DNA from: Ctena decussata
Lineage: Eukaryota > Mollusca > Bivalvia > Lucinida > Lucinidae
Assembly (NCBI GenBank): GCA_963989385.1
Contig: OZ022506.1
Coordinates: forward strand, 23,003,903 to 23,067,902
DNA: 64,000 bases
Direction of reading: 5' to 3'
Shown here: positions 30,220-45,200 of the stretch, in pieces
Layout of the letters: every line of letters starts with the position of its first letter
How positions within the stretch are numbered: the stretch's first letter is position 1
Made by a program: the position numbers and the translations under genes
Notes under the pieces: model-generated
The model's database searches: none
The model's input: the letters and a program-made list of their open reading frames with translations, nothing else
Told to the model about the DNA's origin: nothing

Positions 30220-33200
30220 TCATTACAAAAGGAGCTATCCATGCAGAGCTTGTGCTAAAATTTTCTTGTTTCCGTTTTTTACTGGAGTCATAATGTAGGT
30301 TGGTTGCAATTTAGGTGGCGCCTATTTCATATTACTGTATGATGGTTTAAACAAAGATCAGATCTAAAAATCAGGAGAAGTCTATGTCAAACCTTTTTCA
30401 TTTTCATTATAGCGAGCATCGCGAGCGGGCCCGAAGGGCCCGCTAGCCCGAAGGGCGAGCTCTTATGGTAGGACATTAGTCAAAAAATGTAGATGATGTT
30501 GCATATGTTGCTTCAGAAATCCATCGTTCGATTTCTCGACCGGAATTTACCTCCATATGGGGGCTGCCATCATGATTAAACAGGAAGTTTGATCGATTTT
30601 CAACAAACTGTCTCTCTGTTTCGTCTCTGAACACTACTCATGGTTGCTATTCTCCGTAGACACAAAGATAAACACATTCTTATTCACAAAACCTGATATG
30701 TGTATGTAAATAATTTTAACGTTCGACCGGAAGTTGAAAAATAAACTGTGATGCAATCGTAACACTTCGGTCAATTCCAAAGGCGAGGATTCCGATTGCT
30801 GCGACGTTGACGGGTTATCGTAAAAAATCCTACATCGACATAGAACAGAATAGAATATACGACCCTTCATAAGGACTACAGCGATGCTCGCCAATAGGCA
30901 GTGCCTATTTTCATATTAACTTTATACGTGCAAAAGCAACGCGCGTGAGCGAAGCTCATGCGCGCGGACGCGCAAAGCGCGTCCGTGCTGCTTCACGCCT
31001 ATAGATAACATGCATCATTAAAAAAAGCTATTTCCACAAAGAGCAAATCCAACACCTTCCAGCTTAAAACTTTTGGACAAATATGGCTGCGCCCTTAGCT
31101 GTTTATATTGGATTTGTCCCGTTTCTGTAATGCAAGGTAACACTGAGCCGAGAACCATGCTCGATCACATGCCCTTCCTTGACGAAGTCCCGCTTCTGAG
31201 AGAGTGACCAAAAAAGTTTTCTTCAACATTTATTTCTTTTTGTTCTATTTTTAAAGGCGGTCAATCCAACTTAGAAGTCCAAATAAGTAAACGGTAACTG
31301 ATTTAGCTGTGGATCAGCAAAAAGATTAATAAACAAACAATAGGGGACACTACGTCATAAATCACATGCCATTAATCTCGTGCGTGGATTCGATTGGATA
31401 TGATGGCCGCCATCGTTAGAATTGACCTCGATATTTCGGAAAAACGACTATTTTAAAGACAAGATGGTCAATGTAGAATACGAAGGACACGGAAATTCGT
31501 GAATAGAACCAAATACCTCGATGTGCAATGACTTCCATACAGAGCAAGAACCTTTAGCCATTCAAATGTCATCCAGTATCTTTGTAAATTATCCAAAGCT
31601 TGGTAGCGATACATCTACATTTTCCTTTAAAAACTTGCTTCACTTTCCCGTTGGCATCGTCAAAGTATGTTTACAAACACAGCATTGACCATTGTTTTGA
31701 AGTATGTCACGACATGATGACGTCATAAGACAACGCGCGCAACGCACCATCATCTAAGGACTTTTCATAAAACTTGTGGCCCGATTCGACAATCTGTTCA
31801 ATTTGACAAGCCCGTGGATATCGTATGATGTTGATGTATTTGTGAGTTTGGATTCCATCTCATGTTACACTGACAATAGATATGGCATCAAGCATTTATG
31901 CCATTGTGAAGGAAACTATGTTTCTCAAATGATTTAAAAATAGTTGTGGCAGTATTATAAAGGGTATGCCTCACTCATACAGGCAAGGGTTGCCCTTTAC
32001 TGGATATCTTCTATGTTTCATCATATGGATATAAACTTAGGACAATGCTTGCAGGTATTAGTTAGGTGGCCCTATCTTATCATTTGTATTGTTTGTATAT
32101 GCCCGGCTAGGGCCCATTACGGAAATAAAAAAATATTCTAATTCTAATTCTAATTCATCGGGCTATCGACGTTGAACGACGTTGATTAAACACTGATTCA
32201 ACGTTTGTGTGCCTGCAGGGTACCCCTTTGTATACATGACGTCCCGATTCTGGGAGCCTACAAATCGGACCTACAACAGTGAATCAGCGTTGTGTGTCTG
32301 CTGGATATGTACCCTTTGAAAGATGACATCCCACGCATCGGACACTCAACGTTGAATCAACGTTATGTGCCTACAGGATAATTATCTCTTTGCATGCATG
32401 ACACTTCCATTCTAGGAGCCTACACATCAGGTACACAACGTTGAATTACCGTTGTGTTCCTGCAGGATATGTACTCTTTATAAGATGACATCCCCATTCT
32501 GGGGGCCTACACATCGGACACATCGGTCGGGCGATGAGTTTCAGTGCCGGGGCGTCCTACACATTTGGATAAGAGTAGGGCAAGGGCCAACTCTGTTTGT
32601 AGGTGCGGATTTGGATATTTTTCCCTCTTGCTTAATATCATCTTTTTCTCTCTCCCTGTGGGAAACAGCTCGATATAGACTGAAATACTGTCTCAAACCC
32701 AAAACAACCAACCAACAAACTTATTTTATCCAGCAACTGGATCTAATTTGATTTGATTTTTCGAGGAATGGAGAACGTTGTGATGAAATTCGGTCATAGT
32801 TTTTATTTGTTTTCTATTTATTTATTAAGTTACTATTTCTCTATTTGTTTAACATTTTACCGATATTTTGATGAAAACCAGCTTGAAGCAAAAGGTCGAA
32901 CTTACTGCAACAATCAACGACAATGTGCAAAACAGAGATATCGGGATTATTAGCAAAGAACTATCAAAAAGGGGTACTCTGGAAGGGAAACATCGGCCGT
33001 TTACATACCAGTGCCATTAAAAAAAATGAAATGTAGGTCTCCAGGTCAGAATATAATTGCTTTCAAGAATGTTTATTTATTTATTTCTGCTCTTCCCTAA
33101 AAGCAGTGGCGCGGCTGGTAGTGTGCCCGACTCATGATCGAAGGGTTCCGAGTTCGATCCTCACCAGGACCCTTGCGTCGTGACCTTGAGCAAGTCACGT

Positions 33201-36200
33201 ATCCACAGCTCAGCTTGTATAAATGTATATAGATCTAGTCTTAATAAGTCGCAATAAAAGCTCTACAGAACTTATGTTAGTTGTTGATAAAAAATAAGCG
33301 ACTATAAATAAAGATTATTATTAATTTCGTTATTATTACTTTAGCATGTTTTCTTGTTCTCTAAAATTTCATTTTTTTCAACCGCCTCCCCACCCCGCAC
33401 AATTACTAAAAGATAAGTTGCTAACCACGAAAACTTTGATACAACCGGGTCCTGAACTAATTAGAAGTTAAATGGCTGCAGATTATATGCCCTCAGCTTT
33501 GTAAAAGAAAAAAATCTGCTTTTGCACGCATTTAGGTAACACCTATTTCATATTATGTCAGCCGCAACAGTGCTTCATAATCTTGCAAAACTCAATAGCT
33601 GAAACGAATATTTTAACTTTTTGACATAAGACGCTAAAGATACCAATCACGGATCGGTCTTTAAGGATGTCCGCTGGTGACAAATTTGAGACCTCTGCGC
33701 AACGCGAACTGCCAACAACTGTTCGGCATGTCGAGTGTCGGCTGTCGTAATTTTGCCGTCTTACAATTAAGAAATAATATAAAATCACTGTGTTTTTACA
33801 AACTTTGGATGCTGTTGTATAATTTTCATTCGAGCGCTACCATTTTTTCATTCGCTCAAGAGATATTAGATCCCACGTACCCGTGGTGTCGTTATTTGGC
33901 TGCACACCAGGCGCTTTACTATGCCTTAACAATTTGCAAAATATATTCTTGGGAACTCTAACCACACTGCATTTAGTTTCCATGTCATCTGGCATCCCAT
34001 CCGCCAGACAGTCTCTGGTTTTACTTGACAAAATATTCGACTTTCTTTACGGGTTTCGGAGCAAGTTGACGCAACCCATAAACCCCACCCACATTTGGCA
34101 GCGAGAGGTCAAATCCTTTAGACACCAAAGGAGCTCTAATGAGTCTGAGGGCTAGACATGATATAAAAAATATGCCTGTTGACAGATATAATCTTAATCT
34201 TACTTCAGCTAATATGTTCTGCTACGCAGGCCTAGTCCTAGGCACACAGCTGAAATTCTCTTATCTCTGCAAATACACTGTGCACAGCTGGTTTGTTTAG
34301 GTTCGTTAGTACACGTAACGATGACGTGTGCTGTTGCTGTCAATTAGAATCTACAGCTGACTTCATCTGAAACTGCTGGTGAATTGCTAAGTGGTGTTTT
34401 TAATTTTACTTTGGTATCTGAAAGTGTTTTTTCGCGCACCTGCAACAAACAGCTAGCACATTCAAGCGCAAAAACTGACCAGAGTGACAGTGGTGAAGTG
34501 AAGTTTCTGTCATTAGTGAGCTAACTGCGCTTATATTACAATGTAAATCATGTACTGAGTGTAATGAATAAACTGAAGAAGATACTTCATTAATGCACGC
34601 CTCAGGCTGCTCCAAATCTCCTCTACGAAGGCATGTCACAGTAAAATAGTCTATGTTCTTGAGATCCGACACCATGTCAAAATTTTGAGGTTAATACTTT
34701 ATCCTTTGGGCGGTATTTTACTAATCAAAAGTTATGATGTTACCCGCTCACAGCGACATGATTATTACGGACAAGTCATTTATTACTAGGTGGGGGACCG
34801 GGTACATTCAGTCGCGATGGGGTGTCGGATTTTTTTTTCAATTTCTTGATTTGTGGTCTACTGGCGGATCGAAAATAATTAAACCATGGGGCAAGGGGGG
34901 GGGAGTGTCATATATTTTTTTAGGCATATGGGGGTGGGGGTCAGAATTTTTGTATCCGTCTGCATTTAAAAAAAAATGTTTCAGCTTTGGGGGTCGAGAG
35001 GCCACCTCAGACACCCCCTCCCCTCCCACCACCCCCACTACTACTACATTTTCAGATTAGTTCTATTCAATCAAACTTGTCTTCCAAACATTTACCGAAA
35101 AAAAAATTTCGCGTGCTTCATGTCCAGAAAAAATCATTATTTGCTAGTAGAACAGAATGACGTAATGTATGAAATCATGCCAATCAGTACATTTAATGTC
35201 TGCGTTTGTGACATCAAATCTCTAGGTGCCTGTCATCAGCATAATTGCTTTTGGCTTTAGGGGACTTCGCCCCTAGACGCTTTAAATATTTACAGCTTTA
35301 CAGAGCATTAAGCATTAGATTTCTTGTGGTAAAGGACCTGGTCAAAATATATAAATAGATAAGGGCCCCTTTTTGGCCCTCATTCAAATTATCTTAAAAT
35401 TGTATGGATTTTATTGCTTATCATTTATGCGTAGATAGGGGCCCCTTTTTGGCCCCCATTCAAATTCTCTTAAAATTGTATGGATTTTATTGCTTATCAT
35501 TTATGCGTATTGAAACAAACAGAAATAATAGACGTCAATGGAAACAAGGTTTTATAAAAATTACGCGATTTTTTTAAAAATTCTGCAACTAGAGAGCATA
35601 AACATACTAAATTAATTTTCTTTTACATTGCATAAATCATTTATCTTCATATGAGTATAATTTTCATGATGGTATATGTTGTGCTTTTCAGATAATCAAT
35701 TTGTCAGCATAAGAGGAAATGCACCGAAGTTAAAGGCAACGCTATGATTAAGCACTTTTGTCCAATCTCTGAGTCTCTGTAGGTTAGGGTTTTTTTTCAG
35801 CTCGTTTTGGAATATGAATATGACGGCTATATATAAAGCTTGGTTCTGAAAATAACACCTAACTATTTAATTTAGACGCAAAGGGGGGGGGGGGAGGGGG
35901 TCTGTTCCAGCCACACACCCTGAGGGGGAGGGGGGCTGACGCAAGCAACAAGGCACGCCATTTCTTTTAACAAGTCAAGTTACCGGACTTTCATGTTCAC
36001 TGACTTTTCCATCAGATATATACACATGGCGGGTGTATTATGATAGGCAGGCGATGCTTACTACTCGCGAGCACCTGATCACACTTCCTGTTTTTCGGTC
36101 CATGTCTTTGCACCTAAACATTACGGATTTGTCGACGTTTATTTCGATTAAATGAATTCGGATTTAAGATTTAGATACTTTGACATCTCTACTATTTAAA

Positions 36201-39200
36201 TGGCTAAACGGTTTGACAAAAAGGAAACAGAACAGTGTAGGTCTCGAGGTGCTCGGGCGTCTGGGCGTTGGCGGAGTAGGGGTGGGATGTAGATCTGTAT
36301 GATCCCACCCTGATGCTGATGCATTATAGGCCTCAGTCTCCCCATGTTATTAATAGCATGACCAATACTGAGGCGCGCTGTGGGAAATTAAACATTATTA
36401 TAAAATACACTAGCTTTCTTGGAAATTATTGAATCTAATTTGTAGAGAGATTTGTTGCATTTGATGCGAACTCATCCATAGTATTCGCTCAGTCAATTAA
36501 TGAGCGCGTGCCAATTTGTCATTGTGACGTCACTGGACTGACAGTTTAGTTCAACGTTACGCAAAACTATATTTTTTTCTCTTCAACACGACAGGTGTTT
36601 CTATCTATTTTCATGGAACAGTGGTCCAAATCGAGTGCATTGTTGACCCGTGTAGACTGAGATCAAGCTGCTCATTACACTGGCTTATTCAATGATTCAA
36701 AAGATTTTTCGTAAAACAATAAAATGCTACCCGACAGTAGCATGCAAGATGGGGGACCATTAGAAGCTGAGTCACGACATGAGAAACCCAACAATGTGGT
36801 TGTGCGCCCAGTGCAGACTCAGATCAGCCTGGGCATCTGTCCAGTTTGTTCACTCTCTTTATTAAGTGCTCAAAGGGTAGTTAAGGGTCTAAGCTACCTC
36901 CATTTGGACAGCGAAGACTCTGGTCAGGCTGGGCGCACAATCACATTGTTGGTTTTGTCGTGTTGCGGCTCAATCTTAGAAGAAAAAAAAAACGCTGACT
37001 GAACATTTTATAATAGACTGTACTCCAGCCTTACTGCATTAAGAAAAGGGAACCTATCCTCTGGAATAATGAGACCCAAGAAACTTATGCATTCGTTCGT
37101 GTGACATTATGTAGCTTTCCCTTTAAATCTCAAACTTTTGCTCGCCAAAGCTCCAAAATATGCAGATTAACGAATCTGTTGGTGTCACGCTTATATTACA
37201 TGCATCTTGCATACAAGACTAATTTACATGTATTAATAAATTTAAGGCACATACAGATAGTTTAAGAGATTCAGCCTGACTTTTCACCTTTTATTTATTA
37301 TTATTATATTATTTTCAATTCTCTATCATGCTCGCTCAAGCTCGGAAATAATGTAGGCCCTAAATTAAAAAAACTGTTGTCTCAAATCATACAAATGAGC
37401 ATGCATTCAAGAGCATTTATACATGTATAAATTTACATGTACCAGAGATGGATCAAGAAATTTACGTTGACTGTGTGTCATGTTAAAATCAAATCAGCCA
37501 GTCTTGAAGTGGATCACGAAGTGGGTGGGGTAATTACCATTCTTAAACTGCTTTTTCATATAACAGCTTATTTTTCCATATTTTTCTGTATGCATGTTAA
37601 GAATATATTAATATCTAGTCAAGAAAATAGACTTTGGAAATGATTTTATCATAAACATGAAAGAAACATATTGTAGTTTACCAACACAGGCAGCCATTGT
37701 TTCTACATGGGGTGGCTTAGAGTATGCTTCGATTAGCCTAAGATCCAATTAGTTGTTTATGAAGTTCTCTTTGGTTATGAAAAGGCTATATAATTTTAGA
37801 ATACCATGGCTGTTTTCAGTTTTACATTAAAATTCGTTCGTCGGACTAGACAGATAACTCAGATGCGGCCGTGAGTTCTCTATTAATTTACACATAGCCA
37901 AAAACAAAAGGGGGTAGGCTTAAAATTTTCAAGTTTTCTTTCTTATTTGCACACTAACCTATATTTTTTCTACCAATTTTCCTAAAGATAATTGTCTGAA
38001 TGATAAACTATCAAAGTTTAAGAAAAAGTTAGAATCTGCTTCTGTTATATTTCATCACTTTGGTGCAGCATTACAAAATATTAAAAATTTTACATTCTTT
38101 TGGGGGTAGGGATAAATTTTGTCATTTTTTGCCAAGGCATTTACAGTTTTTAATATAAAATCTTCAATAACGTGTTTAACAATAAACTTTGTGTCAGGTA
38201 GTGTTAAATTTTAAACGAAATATATTTATTCATTCAATATTTTGTCTTTTTTTCAACAATTAATCTTAAATTCAATTAGAAGAGAAGATATCATAATACC
38301 AACATATCTCAAGTGCTATTTAATAACAGAGTGCTTCAGGACATTATTTTTTGCTTAATTATCTTTAGACAAGATCCTAGCAATATAATATTATAAACAG
38401 AAATATTGTGCTTATACCCTCTATAGCTATTTTTTTGAAAGTGGCCTGGGTTCATTTTTATGGCTTCAAAAATAGGCCAAAGGCAAGGGGGTGGGGTAAC
38501 ACTTCCTTTAAATATTTGGAAATTAACAAAAGACTGTGCGCAAATTATGCTTGAAATCAATGTAACATTGTGTGGTCGTCCGAAGAAACGCATGTAATTA
38601 TTTATTCAATCAATTGATTCCTCTTCTTAAAATTTTTAAACACATGGTTAAATATTCTTATATTATGCTCAAAAATTTCACAATGGCTGGGTACCCTCAC
38701 AAGCTTCCATGGCATGTGCTGCAAAATAATCCACACTAACGTATACTTTATTTTACATTTTTGGACTACATATTGATGGAAGAATTGAAATAACACAAAA
38801 GTAAAAAAAGTTTGAATAAATGATTTTCACCAGCGGACATCCTTAAAACTCTGGTAAGCCACACGTGTGATTTTAATGTCAATGTCATACGTTTTCAAAC
38901 GCGATTGTCATCCTGAAGTGAGTTTTTCTTTTCTGTAGTTTATAATCTCCCAGTAATGATATGACAGATTTGCTCCAACATTTAAGAAAGTTTAAAGAAA
39001 ACAAAACAAAAGAACAAAAAAAAAATATAAAAAAAAAATTAAAAAAATGAAAACAAGCCAATCTCAAGGTGAAGGAAATTCACGCAACTGACAGCTGAGT
39101 AAACAATGCCAACTGAAAATGGAGGGTATGTTTAAAGAGCTATTTTGAGATAAAGGTTAATGGTACACATAGTAAAAGCTGACAATAAAGAGTTCTAATG

Positions 39201-42200
39201 ATCAGTACCAAATGCCCTAATAGGGCCCTGTCTGGAAAAAAAATATCCTTACTGCATTTAGAAAGCAGATTATCAGAGCAATCTGTTTTTGCAACACATT
39301 TTGACCACAACCTTTGCTTTCTACGATATATGGAGTCATTTATCCATATTTTAAGACGGATTTTGAGAACATGCTAAACTCTGATAAGATAAGTATGTGC
39401 AGATAAGCATACTGGTTCGATGTTTCGATGCTGGCATATGCTATAAGATTCACTTTCTCGTGAAACGGTTCAATGGTGTTAATGCCCAACATTACTAACT
39501 TAGGGTTTAGGATTGTTTAAGGCTGATAATAACGTCAGTTCAAATGACCTTGATGAAGAAATGGACCAGAGCTCGTAAAGTGTATGAGTACATTTTTATG
39601 TTTTTCCAACTGTAGTCTTTTCAAAGAATGAATTTGCTTCCCTAATGAGAGCTCAATTTAGAAGGGATACAAAATACAAATGAGCCCCACCATATGACTT
39701 CCAAAAATGTTGCCCTTTTATCATGTGATATTTAGATCATTCTTATCGTTTACACCGGTCTATAGCGACAAGGGAAGGCTCTAATCAGACTGCACTCAAG
39801 TGCAGTTTGATCAGAGCCTTGACTTGCCATCAATGCTACATTGTCTGATGTAGCTCAAATGGCAGATTAACTTCCCCGGACAATGTAACCATTCACCTTA
39901 ATGCTCAGATCAGCCTGTGTATCCACGTAGGCTGAGACTGTCTTTGCTCTTTTCTCCTTAGATTCGTCAGGATCATTAAACTGCCAGTGCTTACTGGGCA
40001 CACGTTAATCAGTTTGTGCGGATATGCAGATTGCCCAACGCCATCCTGTTTGCATAATTATTTGTATTTGTACCTTTCTCCGTATCCTTAATTGTGGATA
40101 TTTACAGCGAATTTTCTGAAAGTAATTCCGTTTTAAAAGCAATGGCTTAAGACATAAAATACCGGAATGTAACGTTAATCCGTTGAAACATTATTACTCT
40201 AGTAGGTAACACATCAAAATCGTAGACAATTAGAAAAGCGTAACATGCATAAGTCCGGCAGCTGTTCTTAAAGATTAGTAACTCTTTAGGGGAAAATATG
40301 TTCAGGTTAATTCTATGAGCTTAAGGTCATGTGGAATCTCGCTTCACAAAAATAAATCTCACCCTGAGAGTCTCTAAAGTTGTATTGTTTTTAAGCCCCT
40401 TCAGTATTTCAGCAAGACATTCTTCTGACATCCTGTTACACTGAACATCTAAATCTTTGATTGTATCGTTCACCACTAGGGCCCCGGCTAGGGCTCTGGC
40501 ACCCTGCATATATAAGCCATTCCAAGCCAGGTTCAGTTTCTCAAGACTTTGATTATGCTGTGAAAAGAGGTATTTTAAAGTTTTATTAAACATGGACTTC
40601 ACCCACTATTACGCCCCCTTCACACAGATTCTAGTTTGGCAGGATGTTCTGCGCATGTTTAATGGAACAAACATGGGAAGCATTCTGAAAAAAAGGTTAA
40701 TTTTGTTACAAACTCTCGTCATTTCAGAAACAAATAAAACAGACCAACTAAGGGACAGGTGTGCTACTAGTACTTCAGATTGCACCATAAACAAAGTGAC
40801 AATTGTAGACCATGCTACAAGGCAAGAAATAATGAATTGAATTTACCGTGAGGTTGCCAGATCGTTTGTATCTGAAAGACAGATTGATCAGAATTCCAAG
40901 CCTTTTAATAACCAAAGCGCAAAATCTTTCAAAAGGAGGTCAACGCTTTAGGTAATGAAATGACTCCCTCTTATGCCCGTCTTATGCCCCAAAATACCAA
41001 ATGGTAATTTGGTATGCACTGTCTTCATGCAAGCGCATGGAAATGGCAATTTCGCCATTTCCAGACGCTTGCATGAGGACAATACTAATCCACCATCAAA
41101 TGTCTCTTTGAATTTCTTCAGTGTATACGTTATATACAGTCTAAGTTTCAAACATATTTATTGAAACCTCTTGATAACACAACATAGATAGTGTATCCCT
41201 GTATTTAACACCCAAAAGCCTTTAAAAACGGCAAAGTTTGACAACAGTAATTTTGTCATTTTACAGGCATAAGAAAATTCTTCATGCACATGTTCGGAAT
41301 ATGTGTAATGTAAAGGGTGTCTCAGAAACACGTGGAATTTTTTTGAAATGGCTGTAACTCTTTTATTTGTCAAGGAAACTTTTCAACAATTGGTATAGTT
41401 GTAGCAAAGTAATACCCCTTCAAACTGGTAAAGAATCTTTATAAAGTGACACTAAAATAGGAAGTGACGTCATAATGATGTCAAACGGTATCTATGACAT
41501 AGGTTTTGTCGTCCGCACTGTTGAAAACACAAACTAGCATTAAATGAAAAAGAACATAGTTTCTGAAACTTCTAAGGTCTGCATTCCAAGGATATAGAAT
41601 TTAAAATATCTCAAATAATTGAAGATAGTCTGAGAACAAGAATCAGATGGTGAAATGGGCTGTTATGTTATGGTTAGAACTGGGTAATGAAATGGACTGT
41701 TTGTGGTTAAACTGGAGAGTTTAGCAGGGAAAAAGGAAGTGGGAGTCCAACAAAAGTATCTTAAAATCATTTAAAGAAGTGAAAAATGCATAATTCCGAA
41801 TAGCATTTTGTCATTTTCCCTTAAGTTTCCTGCTATTTTCATTGTAGCTGAACGACTTCCATACTTTTTCTTGTTTATTTTTTAATGAATTTGACTACGA
41901 ACAGACTATTTAATCACCTAATTCTTTTAACTATTCAGAATATCTGTAATCTTAGATAGTGTAAACCTTTCTTGCCTTAGAATTTAGGCTTTGGGACTCT
42001 CTGAAACTTAGTTTATTCACTTGAGGCCAGATGGCAATTTCAAGGGGGCAGAAAGAATGACACAATGTCATAAATATAAGCTTAAAATATTATGATGTCT
42101 GTTCCTGTAAGCAGCGCCACTTTGTAGTAAAATATCATTAATGAAGTATTAAATTGCTAGAACGACACAAAACTCTTTTTGAAAAGTTTCTTTGATAAAT

Positions 42201-45200
42201 AAAAGAGTTAAGCAATAAAAAGGTCCACGTTTTTTGTACAATCAAATTTTCAAGACCGGTTCACCCATGTAGTAGGAGTTGCACTATATCTGTGTCACTG
42301 GCAGTAACAATAACAATCGGCGGAAGGTTATGTCTTGCCTGTCAGTGCAATGTTCGATAAAATTTTACGCCGTGACAAGACAAAACCAATAATGTGGTTG
42401 TGCGCCCAGCGCAGACTCAGATCAGCCTGGGCATCCGCCCAGACTGATCAGAGTCTTCGCTGTCCGCATGGAGGTAGCTTAGATCATTAGCTACCATTTG
42501 AGCACTAAACGAAGTGTCTGATCAGAATTGGTGGATGCCAAGGCTGATATGTGTCTGCGCTGGACGCACAACCACATTGTTGGTTTTCTCGTGTCGCGGC
42601 TGATTTTACGCCGCCGACGCCGAAGACAAGTGATACCCATGCCTTGCATATACTAGTCGCTAGGGAGACCACAAGTCTTTTTTTTTGTTTTGCCTTCTTT
42701 CTGAATATGGACAAACTGTTTAGAAAAGGAGTTGCTTCCATAAGAGCAAATTTTGTCCTCTCAGTGTAGATCCCTTTTGGCAGGGTTTCTTTATTCAGGG
42801 AACAAAATATAAAGTCACAATTATTTTCTGCTGTAAAAATTATCGGCAAAAGATGACGACGAACTCTTCGCCGTAAACTATATAAAAATACCTTCAATGC
42901 GTTTCCTATGGCATCAGCTCCTTGGAGACGTATATGATTCCAGGACAAATCTAACACCAACAGGCTGTTGTTCTTTTCTAAAAGAGAAAAGAAAGGTTTT
43001 TCAACATAAATAACGAGTTGTTGCTTTAAACATTACACTAATGTCATTTTAAGGTACAGATCACGGCAAGTATAGAAAGACTATCATACCACTATGATCG
43101 CCGGGCCGCGTAGCGCAATCGGTAAGCCACCTGACTCATAAGTCAGAGGTCCTGGGTTCGAAACCCGGTCTGGCCACATACTTTCATTTCTCCTTCCGCT
43201 GATTCAAGAAGGGCAGTTGTCAGTTACTGGCGAAAGTATGTGCACTTAGTACTGGTTAACTGCTTAGGAGGTCTAGTAGGCCTGCCCGGGAATAGTGTGG
43301 TTAGGTTAACTGACCGTCCCGACATGACCATAGCTGTTTACCGTGGACATTAAGCAATAAATCCTTAAAAAAATACCCCTATGATCGACCGATTCAGATT
43401 TAAACTGGATATGAAATAATCGGGCATATTTTTTATCAGGGCGTAGTTTATATTTCGTTTAAGACATGAATCGCCAAAAATATCGATGCCTATTAAGGAA
43501 AATGCAATTTTCACATTTGGTTGGTTTAAACAATATTTTATTCAAATAAATACATATATGTAATAGAATGCATAATGGTACAGGATCTGGCAGTAAGCAA
43601 AGTGCTTATATATAAGCCATCTCACATTTGGTAATAAACCCTGATTCTGCTCCAAGATTTTCACTGCATCCCAAAACATTTGCTGATTGATACTTAGCTT
43701 TTATGCCACTTTTTCTTGCCTTTGTCATTTCGGCTGCCTTAATTACAGTTCGACCGCAACCTCATAATCAGCATTAGGGTCGAGTCGGGTAACTTCGGAT
43801 ATGGGGGTGAATTCGGACATACCATTGCAAAACAGTGAAAATCCAGATGAGATGGCTCATAATGAGCCGTCTGATCAGGATTTTCACTATTTTGCCAGTT
43901 ATTTTTGTTTTAGTTCCAAACAACTGACATATAAAGGAAACAATGTCGCTGTCCGAATTTACCAGCTGTCCGAAGTTACCCGACTCTCCCCTAGATAAAA
44001 TGACAATGTCCATGGGAAACATGGACCTTACAGATACGGTGAAAATTTGAAATATTTAGAACAGATAAATTTGAGCAGGAGACAGCCTGTGATCAAGACC
44101 TAAACTGTGTTCATTAAATACAAGAATATTCAATCAAATCCGAACTCCCATACGAGGGATGATCCAGAAATTCGTGGACACAGTCGATAAAAAACAACTG
44201 CAATAAGAAATTTCTTTCAAAACTTAACCAATGCTTTTCTATATATGACTGAATAATTTCTCATAATATCAGGTAAATTCAATGAATATTGGGTTTGGCA
44301 TCTACGTTTGAATATACCAGGGGTTGTCTGTGCGGCGCACTCCAGATTTTTTGCAGGAAAATACAAACTGTTCCTTTTAGAATAATCAAATATATTTTTT
44401 ATTCTTATAATTTCAATATAAAATTTCAGTCAAGAAATAACGTAGCATTTCCCAATTTCAAACGATATGAATATTTATTAATGGCATTTGACATGACATT
44501 CTGTACGAACAAAACAGACCCCCACCCTCTGGCATGAAAGAAGAAAATGACGTTTTTCTAACGTCTGCACGCAAGCAGTTTGTCTAAAGGCAGACATAAA
44601 AACATAACGAATAACAATGGAAACAAATCATATTTTACACGAAGCATCACGAGACATACACGTTTCAAGATACTGTGCAAACGAGTCCTAAAAATAAATT
44701 TTGAGCGACTTTTTTGATCTTCAGGATGGCAATGATGCACTTATTTGATGAAATAGTGGATTTTACACCCCAAAACTGAGCCCAAGAAATGTTTACGCGA
44801 TATCAGAAGTTGTTCTTTATAAAACCTGATGGAAAACTTGCCATTGTCTTATTGCTCTATTTCTCGTATCATATAATTGCTGAAACTGATTTTCATGTCA
44901 TGATTTCTTCAGTAGATCTTATCAGTTTCGCATTTTGGGCACTAGCATATATCAGACGTCAACGTGACGTTGTGGCGTGCGCCGCGCAACCTAGGGTAAC
45001 TGAACAAAATGCATTGTTATATATGAACCGTTTTAGATATCTGATTCAAAATTTACACGTATATTTACTAATGGTGTGGCAATCAGCATGTAACGTTTCA
45101 TCGATTTGCCTTTTCAGATTCCTTAGTTATTTAAGGTGTCCACGAACTTCTGGATCAGCCCTCGTATAATGGAAACGGACCTGACCGAATGAGCCCACTA

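Larger units (their letters stand above)
28775..30984. repeat. region with GC-rich triloop hairpins
   Basis: Perfect short hairpins with a GAA or AAA loop occur: GTTTGCCGCC-GAA-mirror (28775-28797), AGCGGGCCC-GAA-mirror (30424-30444), GCCC-GAA-GGGC (30446-30456), a GAGC-GAA-GCTC core within 30941-30963, and GGACGCGC-AAA-mirror (30966-30984). GCGAGCATCGC (about 30412) and GCGATGCTCGC (about 30880) are inverted. Confidence 0.6.
33660..38847. other. 5.2-kb interval bounded by 21-bp inverted repeats
   Basis: TTAAGGATGTCCGCTGGTGA at 33661-33680 and its exact inverse at 38827-38846. No transposase was recognised between them and no target duplication is evident, so this may be one element or two independent repeat ends. 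Confidence 0.35.

Noticed and set aside
43104..43177. tRNA-Met gene
   Set aside because: The anticodon loop does not fold with a normal 7-nt loop, and a SINE body follows directly.
44789..45169. 126-codon frame as a transposase
   Set aside because: No DDE/D motifs, and it runs into the terminal inverted repeat.
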